A DNA stretch of 29,506 nucleotides from Saccoglossus kowalevskii (taxonomy: Eukaryota; Hemichordata; Enteropneusta; Harrimaniidae). Of this stretch, positions 10,501-18,900 are shown in pieces (positions within the stretch are counted from its first letter, which is position 1; every line of letters begins with the position of its first letter). The stretch lies in contig NW_003158724.1 in assembly GCF_000003605.2 (NCBI RefSeq), forward strand, positions 616,734 to 646,239. Direction: 5' to 3'. The position numbers were made by a program, and so were the translations under genes. Under the pieces are notes generated by a model. That model saw nothing but the letters and a program-made list of their open reading frames with translations, was not told where the DNA came from and ran no database searches.

Positions 10501-11663
10501 GCACCGCACTCGGAATTTTCATCTTTGTGTATAATTGTTTGTTACGAACTGATGTCCGTCTTAGTTGGCAGCGCTGCTGTGGTTGTCGCCGTAAAACCAG
10601 ATACGCATACTCTGTAGATTCTGGCGCAGCTTTGCAAGGCAATGGACATATTTATCATCACAAGCAATCAGCAAGCAGCATTGATTCGTCATTCACTAAC
10701 CGTTCAGTCACCACAAACCGCTCTTTTCACTCCAACCCAGGATACCGACCAGTGCCGCAAGGCAGAAAAATGACTAATGCAAGCATTCCATCTCACACTG
10801 CAACATACACTGATCATTCATTTGATGGTACGATTGATAGCAGGACACATCCGTATGCTTTGCAACAAAGACCAAATGGATATCCCCCGCATCATAGGTA
10901 TATGCAGAAGTATAAAAACCGTCCACCGAATATAAAATATCCTCCTCGTCCCCCACAGCTACCAGTAAACAGAGACTGTGGTATGAACTATTACATATAC
11001 CCTGAAAATAGACCTCAGAGTCGGGGTAGTATGGCGGATAGCCATTCAAGTTTTCCTGAAAGCTTGGCTTCTACGGTAAGAGGAGGAGCAAGCCATTACA
11101 GTAGCGAGGCCAACACCCAAGTCAGCCTCAACACATTCTCGCAGCAAAGAAAGCGAGACAAAGAAGGACACGAAATAGGACGGGGTGAGTCACGTGAGAG
11201 AATAGGAGGAAGGTCACGCGATAAACTAAGGGGAGAGCCACGTGAGATTATGAGGGGGGAGTCACATAATATAGTGAGGGGGGAGTCACACGAGGATTGT
11301 CATAAGTCGCAAAACAGTTTACCCAGCATTCCTAGGGATATATCCCGGGATAGCAGTTTAGGGAGGGAGGCAAGGATCACCAGAGATAATGATCCAACAG
11401 CATCAAACAGCATCAAACCAAAAACACCTGACTCTGATATACAGGAGACTGATTCCGTTTCACCTCCCTGTTACGAAGATGTAACAGAACCTTGTTATGA
11501 AAAAACAAATGGGGTTATAGTCGAGAACTCAGTCGAGGAGGAGCAGTCACAAGTATCAGATTCAGGTTCTGGCTCCGGCTCTGAGTCGGGCATGGAAGGA
11601 TCTGAATGTGGCAAAAAGAAAAAGAAGAAGTCCTCTAAATGGAAGAAGGAAACCAGTGTATAA
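4408..11663 (+). CDS. ADGRA3: Adhesion GPCR subfamily A (ADGRA2/ADGRA3-like), 3' part of the gene
   Basis: Nine exons (4408-4502, 4824-5067, 5784-5988, 6291-6395, 7282-7385, 8430-8569, 8964-9250, 9729-9795, 10094-11663) join in one open frame of 938 residues plus TAA. Every splice junction is GT-AG and all phases agree. The order is GAIN domain (about 1-240), GPS with His-Leu-Thr at 243-245, TM1 near 273-296, then TM2-TM7, then a cytoplasmic tail of roughly 370 residues ending ETSV. The [12 protein letters not shown] run in the second intracellular loop, the Tyr-Cys-Trp of extracellular loop 2 and the PDZ-type C terminus are hallmarks of ADGRA2/A3. Vertebrate members act at the plasma membrane: ADGRA2 with Reck in Wnt7 signalling, and ADGRA3 with Dishevelled and Dlg scaffolds in planar polarity. 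The N-terminal LRR and Ig part is absent, so the gene is cut by the window edge. A single invertebrate gene could be co-orthologous to A1, A2 and A3, so the A3 symbol is the less certain part. Confidence 0.93.
4824..5067 (+). CDS. ADGRA3: ADGRA exon: GAIN domain
   Basis: The acceptor is cacccag before 4824 and the donor is GTGAGG at 5068. The exon completes the split Arg codon and ends in phase 0 after Tyr-Lys. It contains the Ala-Pro-Asn-Ile-Gly-Leu-Glu-Ala phrase typical of ADGRA GAIN domains (vertebrate: Ser-Pro-Asn-Ile-Ala-Leu-Glu-Ala, from memory). An open frame continues a few codons into the intron, but the splice site fits the family better. Confidence 0.9.
5068..5783. other. ADGRA intron with an unexplained open stretch and an X-box-like motif
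   Basis: This 716-bp intron holds an open + frame at 5217-5465 whose last half is Lys/Arg/Leu-rich with repeated LRLKLR-like phrases and no family resemblance. I treat it as chance or old-repeat sequence. An RFX X-box-like motif (GTTGGCATGGTAAC) lies at 5732-5745, 40 bp before the next exon. Confidence 0.5.
5784..5988 (+). CDS. ADGRA3: ADGRA exon: GAIN domain, beta region
   Basis: The acceptor is tgtaaag before 5784 and the donor is GTGAGT at 5989. The exon enters in phase 0 and leaves in phase 1. It encodes Glu-Ala-Ser-Ile-Gln-Leu-Pro and Asn-Gly-Lys-Leu-Phe-Pro-x-Thr-Gly-Asn-Ser-Thr, both nearly invariant in ADGRA3. This is among the strongest evidence for the family assignment. Confidence 0.93.
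6291..6395 (+). CDS. ADGRA3: ADGRA exon: GAIN domain, before the GPS
   Basis: The acceptor is ctcttttcag before 6291 and the donor is GTATGT at 6396. Both boundaries are phase 1. It encodes 35 residues with the Gly-Ala-Asp-x-Val-Ala-x-x-Trp-x-Phe phrase of the GAIN beta-sheet that precedes the GPS. It is too short for ordinary ORF detection. Confidence 0.92.
6396..7281. other. ADGRA intron with X-box-like motif and minisatellite
   Basis: This 886-bp intron starts with an X-box-like motif (GTTTCTATAGCAAC, 6419-6432). It contains T-rich sequence at 6500-6880 and the 41-bp tandem repeat listed separately at 7030-7137. Open frames over the tandem repeat on both strands are by-products of its period and are not genes. 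Confidence 0.6.
7030..7137. repeat. 41-bp tandem repeat, 2.6 copies
   Basis: Copies start at 7030, 7071 and 7112, and the third breaks off after the aatt of the unit. The first two full copies differ at about two positions, so the duplication is fairly recent. Each unit carries the phrase gcagcagaatttcac, and each junction forms a small hairpin around GCTGGAATCCCAGC. It lies inside an ADGRA intron, 144 bp before the GPS exon. Confidence 0.93.
7282..7385 (+). CDS. ADGRA3: ADGRA exon: GPS motif with His-Leu-Thr
   Basis: The acceptor is tatttctag before 7282 and the donor is GTAACC at 7386. The exon enters in phase 1 and leaves in phase 0. It encodes 35 residues with the GPS pattern: Trp222, Cys227, Cys241 and His243-Leu244-Thr245-Asn-Phe-Ala. 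In adhesion GPCRs the GAIN domain cuts itself between Leu and Thr/Ser. The complete tripeptide suggests this receptor may still self-cleave, whereas from memory vertebrate ADGRA3 lacks the tripeptide. Confidence 0.92.
7386..8429. other. ADGRA intron with a dispersed repeat copy
   Basis: This 1,044-bp intron carries, at about 7480-7625, a copy of a repeat that recurs at about 16325-16470 (listed as a finding). The rest is unremarkable AT-rich DNA. The - strand open frame at 8183-8392 has no recognisable features. Confidence 0.5.
8430..8569 (+). CDS. ADGRA3: ADGRA exon: TM1
   Basis: The acceptor is ctctacacag before 8430 and the donor is GTAAGT at 8570. The exon enters in phase 0 and leaves in phase 2. 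It encodes the linker after the GPS and the first transmembrane helix (about residues 273-296), including the family phrase Leu-x-Pro-Ile-Val-Tyr. A hydrophobic run rich in Val, Ile and Leu is plain. An in-frame ATG lies upstream, but this exon is internal. Confidence 0.9.
8964..9250 (+). CDS. ADGRA3: ADGRA exon: TM2, TM3 and intracellular loop 2
   Basis: The acceptor is a T-rich tract ending in cag before 8964 and the donor is GTAAGT at 9251. The exon enters in phase 2 and leaves in phase 1. It encodes TM2, an extracellular loop with Gly-Gly-Ile and a Cys before TM3, then TM3 with Ile-His-Tyr, and then a loop of five consecutive prolines followed by Arg-Pro-Met-Leu-Arg-Phe-Tyr. That proline block is nearly unchanged in vertebrate ADGRA2/A3 and is the best single signature here. 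The Cys is the expected disulfide partner of loop 2. Confidence 0.95.
9251..9728. other. ADGRA intron, nothing recognised
   Basis: This 478-bp intron separates the TM2-TM3 exon from the TM4 exon. It is AT-rich and I see no repeat, RNA gene or conserved motif in it. Confidence 0.6.
9729..9795 (+). CDS. ADGRA3: ADGRA exon: TM4
   Basis: This 67-bp exon has acceptor ttccacag and donor GTAAGT at 9796. It enters in phase 1 and leaves in phase 2. It encodes Leu-Pro-Ile-Ile-Val-Val-Gly-Ile-x-Ala-Ala, the ADGRA TM4, and ends in a split Tyr codon. It is too short for ordinary ORF detection and is recognised from family similarity and phase agreement. Confidence 0.92.
10094..11663 (+). CDS. ADGRA3: ADGRA last exon: TM5-TM7 and cytoplasmic tail
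   Basis: The acceptor is ttctttttag before 10094, and TAA is at 11661-11663. The open frame extends upstream to an ATG at 10053, but the splice site and the Tyr-Cys-Trp phrase at the junction show that this is an internal start only. The exon encodes TM5 (Leu-Gln-Leu-Ile to Tyr-Phe-Ile), a third loop of about 60 charged residues, TM6, TM7, then a tail rich in Ser, Arg and Pro. The tail carries an 8-residue repeat (11184-11294), a Gly-Ser acidic stretch, a run of six lysines and the C-terminal Glu-Thr-Ser-Val, a class I PDZ ligand (vertebrate: ETTV). The tail has diverged strongly outside the PDZ ligand, as expected of a disordered region. Confidence 0.96.
11184..11294 (+). repeat. 24-bp in-frame tandem repeat in the ADGRA tail
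   Basis: There are about 4.6 copies of a 24-bp unit starting at 11184, 11208, 11232, 11256 and 11280. Each encodes a variant of Gly-Glu-Ser-x-x-x-x-Arg. The period is an exact multiple of three, so the reading frame is kept. Third-codon positions vary more than the first two, which suggests the peptide is tolerated or selected. The array is Arg/Glu-rich and probably disordered. Confidence 0.9.
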
Positions 11664-12490
11664 GAAAGACAGTGTACTTATTTAGAAGCAAGGAATTTTT
11701 ATGATGTTGTGAAAATACCCTTTTAAGGCAGTACAAATATTATTACAATTGGAACCACTTAAAACTGGAAACTCAAAACTAATATTCCTTGCCCTATATA
11801 GTGTTTTGTCACATGTGACAAATAACTTTGGCCGCCCTAACTCCATGAAAAAAAGGAGAAATGGACCACACAATGAGGCAATTATTTTTGTAGCATGTAT
11901 GAAATTAAGTGCAATGCATTGTACCTGTAAATACAAAGGTGTTTCAACTTTATAGTTTTTGAACAAAATATCTTTTCTTTCCTCTTCAGCCAGAAAATAT
12001 TCAAATATTCTGATTTAAGTTTGTAACAGTCAGTCATGTGCATAAAACTGGTATTACCAACATCCATTTCTGGCCAATCTGATAGCAATTAGCATGTTGC
12101 TGCCATGGTTATGATACCAAAACAATTATTTCATTTTCAAGATTACTATTGAAAAAAAAAAGAGGCTGAAGACAATCTTCAAATTTTAACTTGCCAGGAC
12201 AGATGCGCAACATTGTATTTTTATGTAGATAAACTTAAAGCAGAATAATTTAAATAATTTATTTTCTCTCATACCTAAATTTTATTGCATGTATGTGAGT
12301 GAGAGCTATAGTTTTCACTTGATAGCCAAGGGCTAATCATTTATTGCGACTCTGATCACAAAGTGAGCATGTCTGTTTGACATCATGTAAAAGTTTTGCA
12401 TTATTTATCCTTTGAAAAGTACATTTAAGATTTTGTTTTGTTCTTGTCTGTTCACACCAAGAACCCTTTCCTCCCTGGAAGGAATAAAGT
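11664..12490 (+). other. Probable 3' UTR of ADGRA with polyadenylation signal
   Basis: This is AT-rich sequence directly after the stop codon. A Pumilio-type element TGTAAATA is at 11926-11933. A canonical AATAAA lies at 12483-12488, about 820 bp past the stop, and is the first strong poly(A) signal I find. The real end could be further on, since later AATAAA matches exist (for example near 14776). No protein-like frame is present. Confidence 0.5.
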
Positions 12491-13065
12491 GTATCACTTT
12501 TTTTGGAATTATCAATACTGTTGCATGATATTCCAGATGGTAATGTTAATTGAATGCATTTCTGTCTTGTCACATTTTTTGCTTCTGCTGACTAACCCTC
12601 AGTTAAAATAGACAGTCTTTTTCTAACATACCCTCCCTGTGTGTATATGAAATTTTTTCTATTCAATGATATTCTCTATAACACTTTCTTAATATGCAGC
12701 TGCTGATTGGTTTAAGGTGGATTGTTACTGACCAATCAAAGCCACTGATGCGATCCTATTGTATGTAACATCCTTTTATTACGCCAACATGTTGTTGTTT
12801 TTTTTATCTATGTTCACCCATTTTTGAAAGCCTTTTCAACCCAGCTGCTGGTGATTTTACACAATTTTGACTTTAATAACATGCAGGGTATTTAGCATAA
12901 GTAGTTTTAATGTTTTTGTCAAATTTGTTCTATTTACTGTATCAGATTCTGGGTTTTCACTTTTAGAGGTTTGGAATCATGTCAGGCCAAAAGTTGGTGC
13001 CATAAATTTTATATTCGTTTTTTGAGAGAATTTGTACGCAAGTATACATTGGAATGTGATCATTG

Positions 13066-13081
13066 CCACTTGGTGGCGCTA
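13066..13081 (+). promoter_or_regulatory. CTCF-like motif, + orientation
   Basis: CCACTTGGTGGCGCTA resembles the CTCF core (CCASYAGRKGGCRS plus a trailing TA), with one clear mismatch. It matches the motif at 16052-16067 at 14 of 16 positions, in the opposite orientation. Confidence 0.35.
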
Positions 13082-15670
13082 TTTACACAAGTGTCAGGTG
13101 ACTACCAGTCTTGGTAGTATCTTGCCATACATTTGATATCCATGGTGACCACCAATAGCATTCTTGTTTTGTATCATGTGATGCAAGGCAACCAATCAGA
13201 TATGAAAAACATTTATCATAGAAGTCATCCAATCATGTGCATTCTACTGTAAATATAATGTACGACTCTTTCATTCAACTCCTGTTCTGTAAATGTTAAC
13301 ATTTCCCAGATTTTGTCGGATATAATTGTAAAAAAATGGATTTTAAAAAGTTTAAATTTAAAAGTTTAAAACGTAAATTTGTAATCCAATAGTAGATATA
13401 GAAAACACAATTTAAAAGTTATTTAACAAAACAGTATCACTTCAAATCTTGAAACAAAAAAAGGAATGTTACATGTATTATTTCCTACTTGTCTTAACTA
13501 TCTATATTTGACGTGCATTGCACCAGTCACAGCGTGGTATGAGCAGCATTATCGCACTTTAGCTTTTAAATCACAATCTTTTTCTTTTTTTTAAAAAAAA
13601 CAACAAAAATATCAGTCTTGTGAAATTAGCCTGGGATTTCTGTTCAATAGTCTAAAAGACTGATTCTCCTACCAATGTATATGTGCATTTCAATCTCAAA
13701 AGACTACATCTGTATTATATTTTGTTTCTCTTAAACATTGATGAAGGCAGGTAGTAGACTAACCGAATTGGTGTTGCATTAAGCAAAATTAGGAAATTAG
13801 ATAAATTCAAATCATTTGATAGCCTTGGTTTTCAGTTTTCATTATTTGAACTACTGATGTTTATACTTCACTGAAAATTTACTGAAATTTGTCGGATATT
13901 ACGTGTTCACTTTTATTGTACTCTTTCTAATCTATTTCAATCCAGATGCTGTCCATTGCCACACAATGATAATCATTGTATACTTCTAAAAGGCAGCCAT
14001 ATATGGAAGTACAAGTCCCAAATGCAAATATTAGAATTCTAGGATTTAAACTGGTCAGAATATTTATTGCTAGTGCATAAAATGTTTATTTCTGACTGTA
14101 AGACTACAAAGTGTTGTGTAAAGTGAGCATTGTCATCCACAGCACAGGGGATTTTTTGCACTTCAGAAATATTGTCTTTGATGTTATTTTGTAGAAATAT
14201 TAAATACAGAAAGTCTATTTAAACTGATTCAAATGCTTTGTGTCATTGACTGTTGAGTGGAAAGTTTCTTAACCTGACCTAGTTACTGCACCACTAGGTT
14301 TGTGGAAGTGAGCAGAGTACAGCCTCCCACCATAATAATAATGGATAATGGCTTATATAGCCATTTGGCAGACATGCACTGAAACATCTATGAATTTATG
14401 ATGGATAGTTATCAAAATCTATAGTAAATTTAAGAACAAGAAATTGAATTACATAGTCCTGAAAGTTTTCAGATTTCTGAAAGTTTGAGCATGACCAGTC
14501 AGAGTATGTCAGATAAGGCTCTGTAACCACATTCACTAAATCAAAATGGCCACCAGATCTGAAAAACAAATTTATCCTTATATGGTGGAGATCCAGTTCT
14601 GGAATGGCACAAATGCTTGATCATGATGAATTTTTAGCACAAAAATAGATGTGTACATGTATCCCAAGGGGCATGTATGAAGTTTGAATGTGATCCGTTT
14701 AAACAGAGACTAAGGCCAGACTTTTTTTATTCCTTGTTTCGCAAGTTTTTATAAGGCAATTTTTTTGAGGGCAAAAATAAATATAAAATTCTTTTTTTCC
14801 CATTGGATTTGTGTGATTCTCAAAGAATTGTAAGCGAGATCATTGATCGGAGAGAAGAAATGAAATAAAATTTTATTCCATGTATAACCTTGTTTCTCAT
14901 CTGTCGATACTTCGATACTTTGATCATGATATTCTCACGAAAATGCAACATGGATTTGTTATGCGGCGGGCGGTAAAAAAATGAAGATAAAAATAATATT
15001 TGTTTGCGCTTACAAGTCGGCGGGTGCAAGAAATTACGCTGAAATAAAATTATATTTTTATTTCATTTTCGGCTCCTGTTCATTCGGCGGGCTCGCGAAA
15101 CAAGGGATAATAAAAGTCTGGCCTAACAAAACATTTCTAAAATACACTGCTGCCAATGTTATGAATAAACGCAATCTGGTTTGTAGTTGAGACAATCCCT
15201 GGGAATGCACCAGTGCATGTGCTTCAAAATAAAAAAAAATAACCAACAAAGAAGTTTTAAATATTGTGATATCATAATCTCATTTTGGGTGACGCAAATC
15301 AACTATATTACGATGTATCAATGTGCAAAAAGCTTGATGCATGGTAATTTTATACCTGTAATGTTATATTTTACTTAAAATACATTTACATTGTGCAGTA
15401 ACAATTGAAATGCAATATTTAAAACCACTATATTTAGTGGGAAACATTTTTCTGACTGGGTCATTCTATGTGCTTCTTTTAGGCTGCACCTTATAAACAG
15501 GGGCTAATACAGTAGATAAACAAAATTTCAATTTAAGTTCTTTTTATGTGGTTCTTTAACCCTTGCCAACTATACTATCTGATCAGTGTCCTTCGGATCA
15601 ATGTAACACTACAGTTTTCAAGAAAGAGATACAAATTATATAAAAAATGCATACTTTTATCAAGAGGCAC

Positions 15671-15676
15671 TTTATT
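15671..15676 (-). terminator. Candidate QDPR polyadenylation signal
   Basis: The + strand tttatt reads AATAAA on the - strand, 220 bp past the QDPR stop codon. Its position and strand are right for a poly(A) signal. No other evidence supports it. Confidence 0.4.
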
Positions 15677-15895
15677 AACAACCAAATTACCGGTACTATT
15701 GCTTGCGTTACACTACAACAACGAATGAAAAAAAAAAAGATTTCTAATTTGGTCCATGATTGTATGAAGTTTTACAAATGCATCCAGTTTCTTGAGAAAA
15801 GTACATCTTTTAATGTCCAGACAAATCACACACTGACAATGATGGTTCCTGCATCTCCAGATTGAGTGCAAGCCATTGCTGTTTAATGTTTTTCA

Positions 15896-15998
15896 TCATT
15901 TCATATTTGTAAGTTGTGTCTTGTTGTCTTTGGTGACAACTTCTAATAGACTGCCATTCTCTGGTCGACCATCATTGGTTGCCCAATCAAAGAACAAC
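15896..15998 (-). CDS. QDPR: QDPR exon 6, with stop
   Basis: The acceptor is ATCAACAG, just above 15998. The exon completes a split Lys codon and ends at TGA (15896-15898). It encodes Phe-Asp-Trp and then Arg-Pro-x-x-Gly-Ser-Leu-x-x-Val-Val-Thr, the conserved C-terminal strand. The end is a few residues shorter than in human. It is short and antisense to several chance + frames. Confidence 0.93.
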
Positions 15999-18900
15999 CT
16001 GTTGATAATAAAACAAAGATACAATTGTAGTATGAAAACTTGTTTAATATGTAGCGCCATCTAGTGGTGAGGTGCTGCAGTAAATGGATGATGGCAAGGC
16101 TGGCCTGTATCATCAAGGTGTCTCATTAAAAATAGTGGTAATATGAGATTCGCTAAATCCTAAATGAGTGCTTTCAAAGTCAAGGCTGCATTTTGCTTCT
16201 TGTGGAAGAACCTCCCATGCTAAAAAGATGCAATATGGATGGAAACATACTTGTTAAAACTGTTGTTTGGTACTCAAAACTGTAGACCAAATTGAATTAT
16301 ATTTTATCAAAACCATTAATAAGTATGTGTAATGATTGTATGCACCAAAACAATCTCTGCACATGCGTATTAGAGAATGTCATTGTTTCTACATCAAACG
16401 AATACTGAGATGTGTGCTACAAGAACAGAGTTTCCAGGTTTTGATAAAACATAGTTCAATATATTCATCCACTGGCGGATCTAGGGAGGGGGGGGGAGGT
16501 ATATAAAAGCATAGACCATGTGATAGTTGTGATTACTTACTTTGCTATGTATTCCAGTGATGTCCATGTACTGAAATCTGCATTACTCATCCATTTCCTA
16601 TTCATTGGTGTATCCAAGGTAACGCTATCATGAAAAAGAGAATGAAACAATGTTAAACGAAAACTATAGGTAGTACCGAATCATAAATACGATGTCATTA
16701 TAATAGTGCATATGTTTGCATAATAGATATTGTCAAAATCTGTTAAATATATTAATGATTCAGTATATAATGATATTTTTGGCTTCTGTGCTCTTCTACA
16801 TGTATTGGAGATACACTTCTAATAGAGAAAATATGGTATGGTTGTTTGACACATACACTGTACATGTGTCTTGATACCACTCTAATGTAACATCATGCTA
16901 CATTTCATGAATTCCATCCTAATAAATTGACATTGTATTAGACAAGACTACATTCAACATCAGTCTTTCAGATTTAGTGACAATTTATCTTGTCAATGGT
17001 TTACAATTCAAACGACAAATAACAAATTTAAATTAATTAGACTAGTCTTCCCGTGAGTGCTAACTGATACAGAACATAAATGATGTTTCTCAGCTTCTGT
17101 GAGTCACACATTGGAGGGGTTTGTGGGGGGGGGGGGGGGGGTAATTTATTTATTTGTTCACAGCACATGAGATATATAATTCATACACAAGTGTTTGCTG
17201 AGAATCATATTCTTGCATATTAATTAGGTCACATAACCACCACCCCTGATTTGTTTAGTTGGAGACCCATCAAAATATGAAGCAAACATGTGCTGGTAGT
17301 TTTCTAAAAAAAAAAAAATCACCAAAAACAATAAATAAATATAGAGAATTGAAGTTATCATGAAATGAACAAGCTAATAGAGGCCAACCCAAAATACCTG
17401 CAGATCAAGTATCAACAATCCGGTTTGCGGTTCAAAAATTAATTGATGGATTTCACGTACACAACCGACAAACAATCCACTTATATGAATAGCTAGATCC
17501 ATCATCTGACAGCAGAGATAAATTGAAAGTAGTTGTAGATAGAGTTCAAAGCTGTCATTGGACAAGAATTCCACTAGAAAGATAAACCTTTGTCGTATTT
17601 ACTTACGGTAATATGGCAGTGACACATGCTTTTTCAGGTAAACCACTTCCTTCAGCGGCTAAGCTTTTCACCAATTGATGAACAGCAGCCTTCGCCATCC
17701 CATAACCAATCATACCTACAATTAAATTAAACTTAGCTCAACTATTAGTACCTTGCCCATTGTGAATCAAGGTACATGTATAAACATAATAGCCTAGGCT
17801 ATTTATTTGTGTGCATTACACTCGTGATTGTCGGTTATAATATAGATGCTGGGTATTTAATCAAACTTGTACCATAATTTTATGCTGCTAAGATTAGAGA
17901 TAATCCAAGGATGTGCCGCTTGACAGCGTAATTCTAGTGGTCTGACTATTAAACACTTGCCTTCCTGATATGCAGCACAATATCGGACTGTGGCAGATAC
18001 GGGTTTCTTTGTGAGCTTGCTATGTAAACAACAGGTCCTTTCTTTTTCAAATATATCAACCCATGACCTTCAACCTCGCTCAATAGCACTTATTTATAAA
18101 ATTAATAATCTGAACATCACTTAATTATTATTAGATGAACTGTATTAATCTCAAGGCTCCTCGTAGATTAATACATGAATTGTATAACAGTTTCCAAAAC
18201 AATACAATAATGTAACAATTAAAAGTCTACTGGGAAAGTACTGATAAAAATTTAGACGAGAAAAAATACTCACTAAAAATTTGGCAGAAACAAGGCTTTT
18301 TACTACATATCAGGTTACTGCTTCATCTAATTAACAGATCTTTGAGAGTAAGATCTGTGTCTCAGAAGTTCCAAAATGTTTGCTTATAACCAATAAGCCA
18401 AATTTCCAAGTATATCCTGGAAAATTGTGCATGTTAGTCACACGAAAATTGGACTTTTATCGTGATTGATATACAAGTTGAAGTCAATGACCTCGTAAAC
18501 AATGACAGATCAGATCCTTTTCCTTTATCTATGATATGGGCAAGGTAATGAAACCATAAATAGACTCCAGTAGTTAACTGTTCACCCATATAATTATTGT
18601 TACAGTAGTGGTTGTTGCGCCGGATCCGCAATTGATTCAGTTCAGAGTTCAAATCTTATCTGGGAGATGAACATCATAAATCACACTTGACTTGTTGGCT
18701 AGAACCGATCATTCGCACCCAAAAATAAAATAATGGTGTTGTTTGTTGATGTTGATATTAAATATACATGCATGTATCCTGTTAATAAAACAACTTGCGA
18801 ACATTGTTGTCACAGAAGATCACCAGCCATTACTGATCAATAAGTTATATTTGTTATTTAACATTCACATGCTGTTTGGCAAAAATGTAAACATATGTCA

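Larger units (their letters stand above)
12491..15895. other. Intergenic region between the converging genes
   Basis: There are 3.4 kb with no recognisable exon. A CTCF-like motif is at 13066-13081. The stretch 14330-14390 (ataataatggataatggc and on) and 14460-14720 read like old dispersed repeats. The patch 14930-15120 has three CGGCGGG-type clusters in AT-rich DNA, two of them flanked by AAATAAAATT-type palindromic sequence. The AATAAA on the - strand (15671-15676) is a candidate poly(A) signal for QDPR. The open frames here look like chance. Confidence 0.5.

Noticed and set aside
17125-17141. Run of 17 G as a G-quadruplex or regulatory site
   Set aside because: It is a mononucleotide run within an intron and may also be length-uncertain in the assembly. 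Nothing else points to function.
18600-18665. A tRNA-like B box (gagttcaaatc) on the + strand
   Set aside because: No matching A box or cloverleaf could be drawn around it, so I call neither a tRNA nor a tRNA-derived SINE.
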